A model generated the notes under the pieces. It saw only the letters and a program-made list of their open reading frames with translations. It made no database searches and was not told the DNA's origin. DNA of 64,000 nucleotides, taken from NCBI GenBank assembly GCA_025964775.1, contig JAOPYE010000010.1, positions 1 to 64,000 of the forward strand, written 5' to 3'. This stretch comes from Marmoricola sp. (GTDB taxonomy: Bacteria > Actinomycetota > Actinomycetes > Propionibacteriales > Nocardioidaceae). The position numbers and the translations under genes were made by a program. Positions 25,155 through 36,900 of the stretch are shown in pieces. The first letter of the stretch is position 1; each line of letters starts with the position of its first letter.

Positions 25155-25733
25155 TCAACCGTGGGCCCGTGTGCGGCCTGAGCCCGTAGCCAGTCCGACG
25201 AGCAGCACATCGATCATTCGCCGTGCGTCGTAGCTGTCGTCGCCACGGTCGCCAATGCAGAGGTTGCCGACTGCACGCATGAGCTCGAGAGGGCGGACGT
25301 CCTCGCGCATCCGCTTCGCGTCGACCTCCGCCCGGAGCAACCGCGCACAGACCGGTTCAAGCCGGACCACGAACTCGGAGTGCAGCCGCTCGAAGCCGGC
25401 CCGGTCCGAGGCCATGGCGTCGGCGAGGCCGTGTTTGGTGACCAGGAAGTCGGCGAACTGCTGGATCCATTCGTGAAGGGAGCAGTCGTCGACGTCGCCA
25501 GCCGCAACGAGGGAGTCGACCTGGTGCTCGAAGACCGCGACTACCAGATCGGCACGGGTGGGGAAGTGCCGGTAGATGGTCCCTGTGCCGGTGCCGGCCT
25601 CGCGGACGATCTCGCGCACCGGGGCGTCGATCCCGATCCTGACGAAACCGCGGCCGCCGCTTCGAGCAATGACTGCTCGTTGCGCGTCGGAGCGCTTCGG
25701 TCGTGCTTCCGACGTCAAAGGGGACCACCTCAC
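25155..25733 (-). CDS. TetR-family regulator with altered helix 1
   Basis: A 192-residue TetR protein. IDAPVREIVREAGTGTGTIYRHFPTRADLV is an intact HTH and the ligand domain follows. Just before it the frame reads AVIARSGGRG, while the +1 frame of the same bases reads NEQSLLEAAAAV, the canonical first TetR helix. Two nearby indels (loss of one CAACG repeat unit and of one T in GTTTTCG) would explain this and cancel to -6. Start GTG 25733 or TTG 25718. It is divergent from the desaturase-reductase fusion with a perfect palindrome between. Whether the altered protein still binds DNA is uncertain. Confidence 0.8.
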   Translation of the reverse strand: MRWSPLTSEARPKRSDAQRAVIARSGGRGFVRIGIDAPVREIVREAGTGTGTIYRHFPTRADLVVAVFEHQVDSLVAAGDVDDCSLHEWIQQFADFLVTKHGLADAMASDRAGFERLHSEFVVRLEPVCARLLRAEVDAKRMREDVRPLELMRAVGNLCIGDRGDDSYDARRMIDVLLVGLATGSGRTRAHG

Positions 25734-25819
25734 TCAACAGCAAACGAACCTGACGCCGCTGCGGCGGGCAGCGGTCGCACATCGTGACTCGACAAGCTGG
25801 GCGGGTCCATGAGAGGGTC

Positions 25820-25850
25820 TGCTTTACAAACATCTCCCATTTGTAAAGCA
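25820..25850. promoter_or_regulatory. Perfect 31-bp TetR-type operator
   Basis: Perfect inverted repeat TGCTTTACAAA-N9-TTTGTAAAGCA in the gap between the TetR gene and the desaturase-reductase fusion, 17 bp before the latter's ATG. AT-rich against its GC-rich setting, it also holds possible promoter hexamers. Confidence 0.85.
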
Positions 25851-25867
25851 CGTCGATCGGAGTCACG

Positions 25868-27826
25868 ATGTCGCAGACCAGCCCTCCCGGGCTCGCACCG
25901 TCGCGACAGCCCGTCCTTGGTCTGCCTGACCCGGGTGAGAGAGTACCGACGCTGGCAGTACCGACGGTTGCGCTCTACTTCCTCACACTGGCGCTGTTCG
26001 CGGGCGAGGCGTACGGGGTGATTGCCGGCGGCTGGTCGCACTGGCTCACGGTGCCGATGGGTGCGGCGGTCACCTTCTTGATGTTCAGCGTCCTGCACGA
26101 ATCGACGCACCACGCGATCAGCACCAACACCCGCATCAACGACGCCTTCGGTCATGTGTCCATGCCGTTCGTGGCGGCGTACACGATCTTCCCGATGCTC
26201 AAGTTCATCCACATCGAGCATCACCGGAACACCAACGAACCGATGATGGTGGACCCGGATCAGTGGACCAGCTCCGGGCCGGCGTGGCAGCTGCCATTCC
26301 GCTGGGCAACGCTCGACCTCTGGTACCTCGTCTACTACCTGCGTCGGATCCGCGAGAGACCGCTGACCGAGTCTGTTCCGACCGTCCTGATGTTCTCCGT
26401 TGTCGTAGGGGTGGCTGCGCTCCTCACGGCCAACGGGCACGGAGCTGACGTCGTCTGGCTCTACCTCGTTCCTCAACGCTTCGGCGTGGTGCTGCTGGCC
26501 TGGTGGTTCGACTACCTGCCACACCACGGGCTGACCATGACCCAGCGCGAGAACAAGTACCAGGCGACCCGGGTGCGCGTCGGCGGCGAGTCGTGGATGA
26601 CTCCGCTGTTCGTCTACCAGAACTACCACTTGGTGCATCACCTGCATCCGAGCGTGCCGTTCTACCGTTACGTGCGGGCCTGGCGGCGCAACGAGCAGGC
26701 TTATCTTGACCGCAACGCCGCCATCTCCACCTGGTTCGGCCGTTCGCTCACTCCCAACGAGTACCGCACCTGGCGACGCCTGACAGAGGACCTCGCTCCG
26801 GCTGCAGGACACGCCTCCGCGCAACGACCTGTCTTCCACCCTTTGCGGGTCTCCTCGATCGAGCCGCTGACCGAGGACAGCAAGGTGGTCACCTTCGACG
26901 TCCCCACAGACCTGGCGCTCGAGTACAGCTACATCCAGGGCCAGCACATCACCTTGCGCGCGATCGTGCACGGCACCGACCTGCGACGCAGCTACTCGAT
27001 CGTCAGCCCGGTCTCGGCGAACACGCTGCGGATCGCCGTCAAACAGATCCCAGGCGGAGTGTTCTCCAGCTACGTCAACGACGAGCTCCAGCCCGGTGAC
27101 ATCCTCGACGTGATGTCTCCAACGGGTCGCTTCCAGACCGCGCTCGATGCGGGCGCCCGCCGCTCGTACGTCGCAGTCGCAGCCGGTTCCGGGATCACCC
27201 CGCTGATGTCGATCATGGCGACCACCCTGGAGACCGAACCGGCCAGCACCTTCACGCTGATCTACGGCAACCGGACCACCGAGACGACGATGTTCGCTGC
27301 CGAGCTCGAGGCCATGGCCGACGAACGTCTCACCATCCATCACGTGCTGTCCGGTACCCCGGGTGCCACCCTCCCAGGACGGATCACCCCTGAGCTCGTC
27401 AGAGAACTGGCTCCGGGCGGAGTGAGCGCCTGGTTCCTGTGCGGCCCACAGGAGCTGGTCGACACGTTGGGCGCCTCGATCGACGGCACCGTGCTCACGG
27501 AGGTCTTCCACACCGAGCCGAGTCAGGCCGAGATCACGGTTGACATCGAGAGCACGGTGATGGTCTCGCTGGACGGAGTCGAATCGACGTTCGTCCTGCG
27601 ATCTTCCGGCGACACGATCTTGGATGCCGCAATGCAGCAAGGCCTCGAACCGCCGTACTCCTGTGCCGGCGGCGCCTGCGGAACCTGTCGTGCGAAGGTC
27701 CTTCTCGGAAAGGCTGTGATGGACCAAAACCACGTGCTCGACGACGCCGAGATCGCCACCGGGTACGTCCTCACGTGCCAGGCACACCCCGTGACCGAGG
27801 AAGTGCGCCTCGACTACGACGCGTGA
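25868..27826 (+). CDS. Membrane fatty acid desaturase/hydroxylase fused to a ferredoxin reductase
   Basis: A 652-residue self-sufficient oxygenase candidate. Residues 1-315 form a membrane di-iron desaturase/hydroxylase domain with His boxes HESTHHA, HIEHHRNTN and YHLVHHLHP. Residues about 325-555 carry a ferredoxin-reductase FAD domain (RRSYSIVSP) and NAD domain (VAAGSGITPLMSIM, then FLCGP). The last 90 residues are a plant-type 2Fe-2S domain (CAGGACGTC with a distal Cys). Electrons could pass from NAD(P)H through FAD and 2Fe-2S to the di-iron centre in one chain. Divergent from a TetR gene across a perfect palindrome. The substrate, an alkyl chain or terpenoid, is unknown. Confidence 0.93.
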   Translation: MSQTSPPGLAPSRQPVLGLPDPGERVPTLAVPTVALYFLTLALFAGEAYGVIAGGWSHWLTVPMGAAVTFLMFSVLHESTHHAISTNTRINDAFGHVSMPFVAAYTIFPMLKFIHIEHHRNTNEPMMVDPDQWTSSGPAWQLPFRWATLDLWYLVYYLRRIRERPLTESVPTVLMFSVVVGVAALLTANGHGADVVWLYLVPQRFGVVLLAWWFDYLPHHGLTMTQRENKYQATRVRVGGESWMTPLFVYQNYHLVHHLHPSVPFYRYVRAWRRNEQAYLDRNAAISTWFGRSLTPNEYRTWRRLTEDLAPAAGHASAQRPVFHPLRVSSIEPLTEDSKVVTFDVPTDLALEYSYIQGQHITLRAIVHGTDLRRSYSIVSPVSANTLRIAVKQIPGGVFSSYVNDELQPGDILDVMSPTGRFQTALDAGARRSYVAVAAGSGITPLMSIMATTLETEPASTFTLIYGNRTTETTMFAAELEAMADERLTIHHVLSGTPGATLPGRITPELVRELAPGGVSAWFLCGPQELVDTLGASIDGTVLTEVFHTEPSQAEITVDIESTVMVSLDGVESTFVLRSSGDTILDAAMQQGLEPPYSCAGGACGTCRAKVLLGKAVMDQNHVLDDAEIATGYVLTCQAHPVTEEVRLDYDA

Positions 27827-27911
27827 CGCACCGACGTCATTCCGCCGCGTTCAGTTGACTGAAACTGCCGATCTGCGGAGGCCTGCAGCGCCGGGTTGAC
27901 TCATCCGCGAA

Positions 27912-30900
27912 TCAGAACCCACTGCACGCGTTCGCGTCGTCGAAGTGGCCAGGGGTCGTCGGGTAGGCACTGCCCGTCGCATGGTCCTTTCCGTCCGCCG
28001 TATAGACCAGCGCCAGCTCGTCGTAGGCCGAGGTCCCCGGGGTCAGCACGTCCGGGGTACCCGGGTTGCCCGGTCGACCGGCGCCGATACCCGTGGCCCA
28101 GGCCTGCAAGAAGGACTGGATCGCCGGCGATGGACTGCGCAGGTCGTTGAACCCTCCGTAGGCCGCGTTGCAGTGGCTGTACAGGTTGTAGACCCCGGAC
28201 CAGTCGATCAGCCGGTCGCCCGGGTTCGGGCCGTTGTCGGCCAGGTCGGCCTGCATCACGTCCCGGTCCCAGCCGCCGTAGATCCAGTCGACTCCCTGGT
28301 GGTGCTGGTTGTTGGCCAGCGTCGTCGGCGTGGTCGCCACGTCGTCGTCGCGACCAGTCATCTCGAACCATGAGCAGGGATCGGTGGTTCCGTCCTTCTT
28401 GGTTGTCACCGGAGCCGTGCTGGTGCTGCAGGTGCGGCCGGTGAAGGTCGGTCCGGTGCCGTAGACACCACGCGGGCGCCAGTCGATGACGTCCTCGCCC
28501 TTGCCGCCGACCAGGTGGTCGATCCACTCGCCCGTGGCACCCGGGTCCGCCAGGCACGCCGCGTCGGTAGGTGCGCAGGTCCGGCCGAGGCCGCCCCACA
28601 GCACGTCGTTGCCGCGGTCGCCGAACACGGCGTCGCCGCCGGAGTCACCGTTGACGAGGTCGTCGCCGGCGCCGGCGTGGATGGAGTCGTGCCCGTCCCC
28701 ACCGCGGATCCGGTCGTTGCCACCGAAGGTGATCCCGTCCAGCGGCATCGGAGCGCTCGACGCGCCCCCGACGAAGTCCGTCCCGTTGACGTCGTGCAGC
28801 AGGTCCGCCTCGCGGCTGACCGAGTCCAGGAGACGCGACTTGTAGGTCATCTGCGGAGGCTGGGTCAGCGTGGTCGTGGTCGAGCGGGCGCCGGTCTCGT
28901 ACCGGTCCTGGACCCCGCCGCGGTCACCGAGGATCGCGTCGTCACCGCCCTCGCCGTACAGGACGTCTGCGCCGAGCTCGCCGTAGAGGTCGTCGTCACC
29001 CGCCCCTCCCCAGATGGTGTCGGCGCCGTCCTGTCCGTACATCACGTCCTGACCCGCGTCGCCGAACAGGGTGTCGGCGCCGAACGCACCGGCCACCTCG
29101 CAGGTCGATGTCGCCGTCGAACCGGTGGTCGGGCAGAAGCGCGTCGAGGTTGCGCCACCGCCGGCCACGCGGACCTTGGCGTGGCCCGTTCGGGTGCCGC
29201 CGTAGCGCTGGTCGTAGACCTTCTCGGTGGTTCCGACCAGCACTCGGGCGATGGATCCGTTGTCGCCGACGACGAAGTCGTCGTTTCCGTCGCCATGGAT
29301 GACGTCGTTCCCGTCTCGGTACCCCTGACGGCTCGAGCCGCCGACGAGGTCGTCCTGGCCTTCGGTGACTGGCGCAGTGTCGACGACTGGGGTGGCCCAC
29401 GCCGAGGCCACCGGTGCCGGCACGATCTCGGCCGCAGTAAGCGCGGTGTCACCGTGGATGACGTCGGCACCGCCTTCACCCTCCACGTAGTCGTCGTCGC
29501 CACCACCGCTGACCGCGTCGTTGCCGTCCTGGCCCAGGATCACGTCGACGCCGGCCTGACCGGACAGAGAATCTGCCGCGGAGTGAGTCGTGTTCGCCAC
29601 CGCCGGAACGGCACCGTTGAGGTCATACAGCGTGATCGCCCGCCCCGGAACGAGCCCGGTCTGAGTTGCGTCAGCGCGGTTCGTGCGCCAGTCACGTCCG
29701 GTGGTGACTCGCGTCAGCAGACCGTTGTCACCGATCACCACGTCGGATCCGTCTCCGCCGTAGACGTTGTCGGCGCCGTCCGGCTGCCCGATCGCGCCCG
29801 CGGCGTTGGTCGCCGTGGTCGCCGAGGAACCACCGACGAGGTCGTCGTCGCCGGTTCCACCGAGCACCAGGTCGGTGCCCTGGCCACCTTCGACGTAGTC
29901 GGCTTCCGAGCCGCCGTCAGCCTGGTCGTTACCGCCCTGGCCGAGCAGTACGTCACTGCCGGCGTCACCGGTGATCGTGTCTGGCCCCGAGGTGCCGGCT
30001 ACTGGGGAGTCCCCGAGGTCGTACGGCGCGATCAAGCGCTGGGCGGTGACCCGGTTGACCGTCAAAGGGCTGGCCAGCAGGGGCAACCCGGTCAGGACAG
30101 GCCGCGTGAGCGACCCGTTGTCGCCGAGCACGACGTCCTCGCCGGCGTCGCCGGAGAGGGTGTCGCCGCCATCAGGCTGGCCGATCGCACTCGCGACCGC
30201 GCCGGACGCCGGGGTGAAGGAGCCTCCGACGATGTCGTCATCCCCCGCGTCACCGTGGATCACATCGGTCCCCGGACCCCCTTCGCCGTAGTCGGACCCG
30301 TCGCCGAGCGAGATGGTGTCGTCGCCGCGCTGGCCGAACACCACGTCGGTGCCCGTGCCGCCCTGGATGACGTCCCCGCCGGCGATACCGGTCGGCGAGC
30401 CGGCCGACTCGTCGGCCAGATCGACACCGCGCAAGGTGGTGAGGCCTCGACCGACCGTGGCCGGATGAGCCGTCCCGCCGCGCGTGACGGTCGCGTTGTC
30501 GCCGGTGATGACGTCCTGACCGTCGCCGCCGTACAGGAAGTCACCGGTGTCCGGTCGGCCCGGTTCGGAGCCGGTGAAGAGCCCGCTGGCGAGCTCGGAG
30601 GAGCCACCGATGATGTCGTCGTCCCCGGCCTCACCCCAGATGTGGTCCGTGCCCGGGTTGCCCTCGGCGTAGTCGTCACCGTTGCCGCCGTAGATCGTGT
30701 CGTCGCCGAGGCCGCCGTAGGCGTGATCGGCGTCGTCACCCCCCGCCAGGTAGTCGTTGCCGCCCAGAGTGGCGTCCGAAGATCCGAGATCGGCCGGGTA
30801 CGGCGCACTGGCGAGCACGTCGGTCTGGGCGTTGTCGCCGATGAGAACGTCGGCGCCTTCCGCGCCGAGAAGCACGTCGGCGCCGTCAGGTGTCCCGGCA

Positions 30901-33900
30901 GCTGAGGTGCCACCGAGCAGTACGTCGGCCTCGGTACCGCCGACGAGCCAGTCCGCGCCAGCGTTGCCCTGCAGCCGGTCCGCGCCTGCGCCGCCGTAGA
31001 GCGCGTCTGCGCCGTCGTTGCCGTACACCTGATCGGCGCCGGCTTCTCCGTAGGCCTGGTCGGCGCCACTGCCACCGTAGATCAGATCGGCGTCGTCTCC
31101 GCCGTACAGGTGGTCGTCCCCGGAGTTCCCGCAGACGCGGTCGGCCCCACCCGCGGCGTAGACCCAGTCATTGCCACCGCCGGCGTTGACGACGTCGACG
31201 CCGTTGCCACCGAAGATCAGGTCGGCCGCGTCGCCGGCGACATTGGTCTCCGTCGGCTGCTTGCTGACCGGGTTCGATTGCACCGTGCAGGCGTCGGTCG
31301 TCGTGTCGCCGAAGATCGTCGATGGGCCATCGCTGCCGTAGATCCGGTCGCTGCCGGTGCCGCCGACGAGCTTCTTCGTGCTGGTGCTGGCGCCGGGGAG
31401 GACGCCGACGGCGCGGGCGCTGCCGAGCACGTCGCTCGCCGAGCCCGGCTCGCCGACCGTCGCCGGTGCAGCCACGATGTAGTCGTTGCCGGGACCGCCG
31501 TAGATCTCGTCGGAGCCCTGGCCTCCGGTGAGCACGTCGTCCGCGCCTCCGCCGTACACGATGGCCTTCTGCGACGTCGTCGAGTGCGTGGTCACGAAGT
31601 CGATGCCGTTGGAGCCGTAGACCGTGTCCGAGCCGGCGCCCGTGTCAACGGTGTTGCGGTCGGCGGGGTCGTCGCCGCTACCCGTGGCAAACTCGTCGAT
31701 GTCGGTCTTGGCACCGGTGTAGAGCTTGTCGTTGGCCGACCCGCTCTTCATCACGTCACCACCAGCACCGCCCACGAGTACGGAGTCATGACCCCGGTAG
31801 AGCGCCTCATTCGCGGTGCCCTTGATCGCGGCGGAGTCCGCGAGCGTGCTGTCGTTCGCGGTGCCGATGGTGTCGACGCCGCCGTTGCCGGACAGGACGT
31901 CGGTGCCGAGGCCGGCGGCGATCTGGTCGTTGCCGGACCCGGTCGGGTTCGTCGCGAAGAGGTTCGCGTCGGTCGGGTCCTGAAGGTTCGCCACGTCGAC
32001 CGGGTCGGCCAGGACGGTCGTGCCCGTCTTGATCGGAGCGAGGTCGACGGTTTCGTTGGTCAAGGTGGCGAACCGCAGTGAACCGTCACCGGTCACGGTG
32101 TCCTTGCCGTTGCCGACCGTGATGGTGTCGGCGCCGGGACCACCGGCCACGTGCGACTCCACGGAGTCGGCCGGCTGGGAGAGGTCGGTGCGGTCCAGCG
32201 TCGTGATGTTGTCAGCGCCCGCGCCGGAGTCGACCCAGGAGTCGCCCTCACCGGTGCGGATCACGTCGTTGCCGTCGCCGGTGAAGACCACGGACTTCTT
32301 CGTGAAAGCGCCCGGCTTGGCATCCTTCACCGGGGCCGAGCCACCGGTGAAGGTCACGGTCAGGTCGCCCGTGTAGCCGCGCCCGTCGAACACGACGGCG
32401 GTGATCGGACTGGCCGCGGTATCAGGGAACGACTCGGTGATGCCGAGACCCCGCACGTCGACGGACGCAGCGTGGGCCCCGTCCTCGTCCGAGTACGCCG
32501 GCACCTGCCGGACCACCCAGGTCTCGGCCTTGTTGTTGGCAGCCCAGAGGGCGTCGCCTCGGGGGCCGCCGCCTCCGAACCGGCCAGCGAAGACGTACAG
32601 GACTCCGCCGCTCGTGCCGCCCAGCCGCGGTGGCGGGGGCGTGCAATTCGGTTTGAGGTTGAAGTCGAGCAGCTTGATGTTGATCAGCGTGAAGTCGAAG
32701 CTCACCGAGAACGGGCTGAACCCGATCGTGACGAACACCTTGATATAGAGCGAGAGCTCTCCCCCGACGTTGAACAGACAGATCGGGTTGTTGGCCACCG
32801 CCGCGCCGAACTCGGACAACCGGAACTTGCCGTCGTTGTTCGGGTCGTTCCAGTAGAAGCCGACGGTCAGCTTGATGCCGCCGACGACACCGACCTCGAG
32901 GACGCCGATCGAAACCGAGGCGCCAGCCTCCAGGTAGCCGGTGAACTGCACCACCGGGATCGGTGTGCCGTCCTTGTCGACCGTCTTGAAGTAGAGGCTG
33001 TCGAGCACCTGCGCACCCTCGCCGGTCTCGATCGCCCGACGGATGCCGTAGGTGTCGAAGCCGGCCGCGATCCGCATCGTCACCGACGCACCGCCACCGA
33101 TGACCATCATGACCGGCGGCGGGGCGTAGATCGGCCCGAAGGACTTCTGGAACTGGAAGCCCAGCGTGAGAGGTCCGCTGTCGAACTCGACCAACGGAAT
33201 GTCCCCACCGGAGATGAGGTCGAAGAGGATCGTCGGGTCGTCGATCACCGGGAACGAGAGGCCGGCCAGCGCCCTCTTGGCGGTGTTGCTCATCTGGCCC
33301 GACGTGTCCTTGCTGGCGATCGCCGTGGACGCACCCGGGTTGGGTGCCGTCTTGGCCGGGTCGATCAGTGTGGTCGCGTTGCCCGCAGACACACTGGTCG
33401 TCGCCGCGCGCCCGGGGTCCAGCTCGAAGCTACCGATGTCGACGCCGCAACTGGCGCCGTCGCACTTCACGCCGGCCAGGAACTGCTTGACCGTCTTGAT
33501 CGCGTCGAGGAACGGCTTGATCTTGGGTCCGCCCGCGATCGTGCTGAACGTCTCGGCCAGCGTCGCGATCGTGATGTCGTCGCCGCCTGCCGCTTTGGAC
33601 AGGTCGGAGATGACCGGCATCGGCGTGAAGATCGTGTCGAGGACCGGCTGCAGCGGTTTGGTCGCATCCACGACCTGCTGGAGATAGGGCTTCAGCGCCT
33701 TGCCGAAGAACTCACCGGCATCGAGGGTCACGTGGTCGAACTTGATCGCCAGACCCGAGGTGTTGCTCGGGGTCTTGCCGGTGTTCGCTCCCCAGGCCCA
33801 GCCCAGCTTGAAGTCGGTCGCGACACCCGGAAGGGCGGCGTCGACGCTGGCAGCGAGATGCCAGTCGATGTCGACCTTGGCTTCCACACTGACGGTGATC

Positions 33901-36900
33901 GCGTCGGCCACGCGAGTACGCGCCATCGCAGCCAAGGTGAGCGTGTCGCCCGGCGCCTTGATGTCGATACCGAAATGGCCGACGAACTCGGGGCCGGCAC
34001 CGGGGTTCTTGGTCACGTCGACCTTGATGATCGCCAGTTGGGCCTGGAGGTCCGGACCGCTGGCGGCCTTGTCGAGCGCCAACGCGGCCCCGACCTCGAA
34101 TTCGTCGGTGTTGGAGGTGTCGACGTAGAAGCCCTTGCTGCGACTCATCCCGATCTTCAGGTCGAGCGCCCAGCCCACCTTGCCGCTCACCGAACCGGAG
34201 TCACCGGTCTTCAGGGACAACCCGGGGATGCCGAGGTCGACGGGAAGCTTGCCGCCGAGGCAGTTGCCACGGGTGGCGCTGTCCGTGCAGCCGTCCTTGG
34301 CCGAGACGTCGCCCTGGCCGAGAACGAGCCCGAGGGTCACGCCCTCGATCTTGGTCACCGGGGTGTCGTCCGGGCAGACGGTGCCCGGAAGACCGGGATT
34401 GAAGGTGGCAGCGGTGTAGGCCGTCGAGGTCGCGCCCTTGTCGTCGTACGTCGCCACATCGCCCACCGTGCCGACCAGCGTGTACGCCGAGACTGTCGGC
34501 GTGCCTCCACCGCCGGGGGTCGTCTGGGTGGCACGCAGGATCTTGTAGCCGTTGGCGCCGGTGGCCTTGGCCCAGGTGACGGTGTTGTACTTCGTGGCGC
34601 TCAGGGTCGCCGCGTTCGACACAACGGCGCTCGGGTCCGAGGGCTTCGACTCGACCGTCGCCGGCGGGCTTGCAGAGTTCTTGTAGGTCGACACCACCTT
34701 GTAGAGGTAGTCGGTGGCGTCACCGGAGGCTGCCCCGGTGGGGCTGCCGGACGGTGCCTCCGGCGGCACCAGAGTGAGCTTGCAGGTAAAGCCCACCTGG
34801 ACGCCCGTGGGTCCGTTGACCACGATTCCGAGCTTGTTCGCCAAGGTGGTCGTGAGCAGTGTCGTGGCGCCGCCCACCGTGCTGGGGTCTCCGTTCTCAG
34901 AGATGAACTCGTCGATCTTGGCCCGGGTTGCGCCCATGAAGTCGGCGCCGGCCTGGAGGTCCTTGCCGATGACCGGCATCTCGCCGTTGTTGGATGCGGT
35001 CCGCAGCGCGCCTTCGGTGTAGAACAGGTACTGCTGCAGGCCCTGGGCGAGGGTGTCGAACTTGAACGGCTCTCCGTCGATGATCTGCTGCAGGCCTGTG
35101 GGAAGCACGACCGTCGTGGCGGTGCCGCCGAAGACGTCGGTGAGGTTGTCCCCGCTCCCGAGCGCGGTGTTCACGGTGAGGTCGCCGCCGGGCACCTTGG
35201 CGCCGCTGACGAACATCGGGAAGTCGGCGCAGAGGATGTCGGCGGCCTCTGTGCAGGCACCACCGTTGGTGAGGCCGATGTGGAAGCCGCTGGTGAAGAA
35301 GTCGCCGAGGGACGGCGTGTCCCCGGTGGCCGTGCCGGTGGCCTCGACGCCGAATCCGGCGTGGAAGCTGCCCGGCTCGGCCGCGGTGCCCAGGTCGAGA
35401 CTGACCGGACCGACGCTGGCCCCGAGGTGGGCGGCACCGGCGTCGACGGAGACATCGAAGTTGACCTTGGACGCACTCTTGTCGACCAACGTGTTGTCGA
35501 TCGGGTGCAGCATCGCCGCGGCCGTGAGCGGCAGGAAGAGTCGCAGCTTGACCGTTCCGCTCGCCGTGAGCTTCAGCTCACCACCGGCGCTGCCGCCGAC
35601 GAGCTGGTTCTGCCCGAACTCGAGACTCACTGGCGCCGCCACTGCGTACGCGCGGTGCCAGGTCAGGTCGAGCCGCAGCTGCGGGTCACCGCCCGAGTCC
35701 TTGACCAGACCGAAACCGATCGTGGAGGCGTGGCCCAGGGAGGTCTGCGCCATCCCGAGGGCATCCTGCAGGGTCGCGGGCGTCAGTGCCTCCAGCACGT
35801 GGACGGCTCCGAGGAGCTCGTTCTCCACGAGGTACGGCGTGTTGTCGGCCGGCGCGCTGGTGAACTGGGGAGCCAGCACCAGCGTCGTGGCCGTCTGGTC
35901 GACGATCGTCGCCAGGGTCGAGCCGACGACGACCTGGCGGCCGATGAAAGCCGGACCGAAAGCGGCTCCGGGGTCGGTCAGGGTCGTGGTGGCGGGGACG
36001 GCCGGGTTGCCGCCGGCGGCCGGAACGGCTGCGTTCTGGGTGTAGCTGACTCCGTCGGCCCCGCTGGCACCCGCACCGATCAGCTGGCTCACCGAGGAAC
36101 CGACGAACGGGATCGGCACGTCGAGGCCGCCGCCGGTCATCGTGGTGAGGTCGCTGCCGACTCTCTTGAGCGCCTCGCGCACCCCGCCGTACAGCGAGGT
36201 CGGGTTGTTCGGCTCGAAGTTCAGCGCCTTGAGCAGGTCTGCGCGGTCCTGGTCGGCGGGTGTGACGGTGACCTCGCCGGTATCGACGCCATCGGCGAGG
36301 TCCGCGACATCGGCCGTGAGCGTCAAGGTGGTGGAGTTCTCCCCCGTCGCGAAGGCGTCCGGCGCTCCGTCGACGGTGACGTCCACCGTGGCCGTCACGG
36401 AACCGCCGAGAACCTGGGAGAAGACGTCGGGTGACGAAGGGTCACCGATTGCTTGCTTCCGGACGTCCTCGACGAACGCCGGGATCGGGATGTCGCCGGT
36501 GCCGGTGAGGGCGAGGGTCTGCAGGTGCTGCCCGGCGGGGACCGTCAGGTGCACGCTGCCGCCGAGCGTGAGCGCCAGGAAACCGCTCGAGGTGTTGATC
36601 TGGACAGGCGAGGTGATGTCCGCGTTGGCGACGAGGACGTCCCGAGCGGACTGGCGCAGCATGACCCGGTCGCTGGCCAGAGGCAGCGAGTTGATCACTC
36701 GCCCTAGCCCGCTGCCATCGACCTGCTTGAAGGGACACGGCGCCGTGGCCGCGCTCGGGTCGCAGTCGGGAACCGTGTCGCCGGCACCGTCGACATAGGT
36801 CAGCGGCGCGCTCAGGTCGAGTGCCATCGGAAGCGTCACCGTGACGTCGGGGGTGACCTTCGCAGTCGACAGGTCCGCATTCGCGGTGGCAATACCGGTG

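Noticed and set aside
25730-27787. 685-codon minus-strand frame over the desaturase fusion
   Set aside because: Antisense to a gene with clear His boxes and cofactor motifs; no motif of its own.
27850-27863. Palindrome TTCAGTTGACTGAA in the convergent gap at 27827-27911
   Set aside because: Too short and without context to call an operator or a terminator.
32151-36434. 1427-codon plus-strand frame over the giant RTX gene
   Set aside because: Shadow of the RTX gene; composition is Arg/Val/Asp/Gly repeats from GC-rich codons and no conserved domain is visible.
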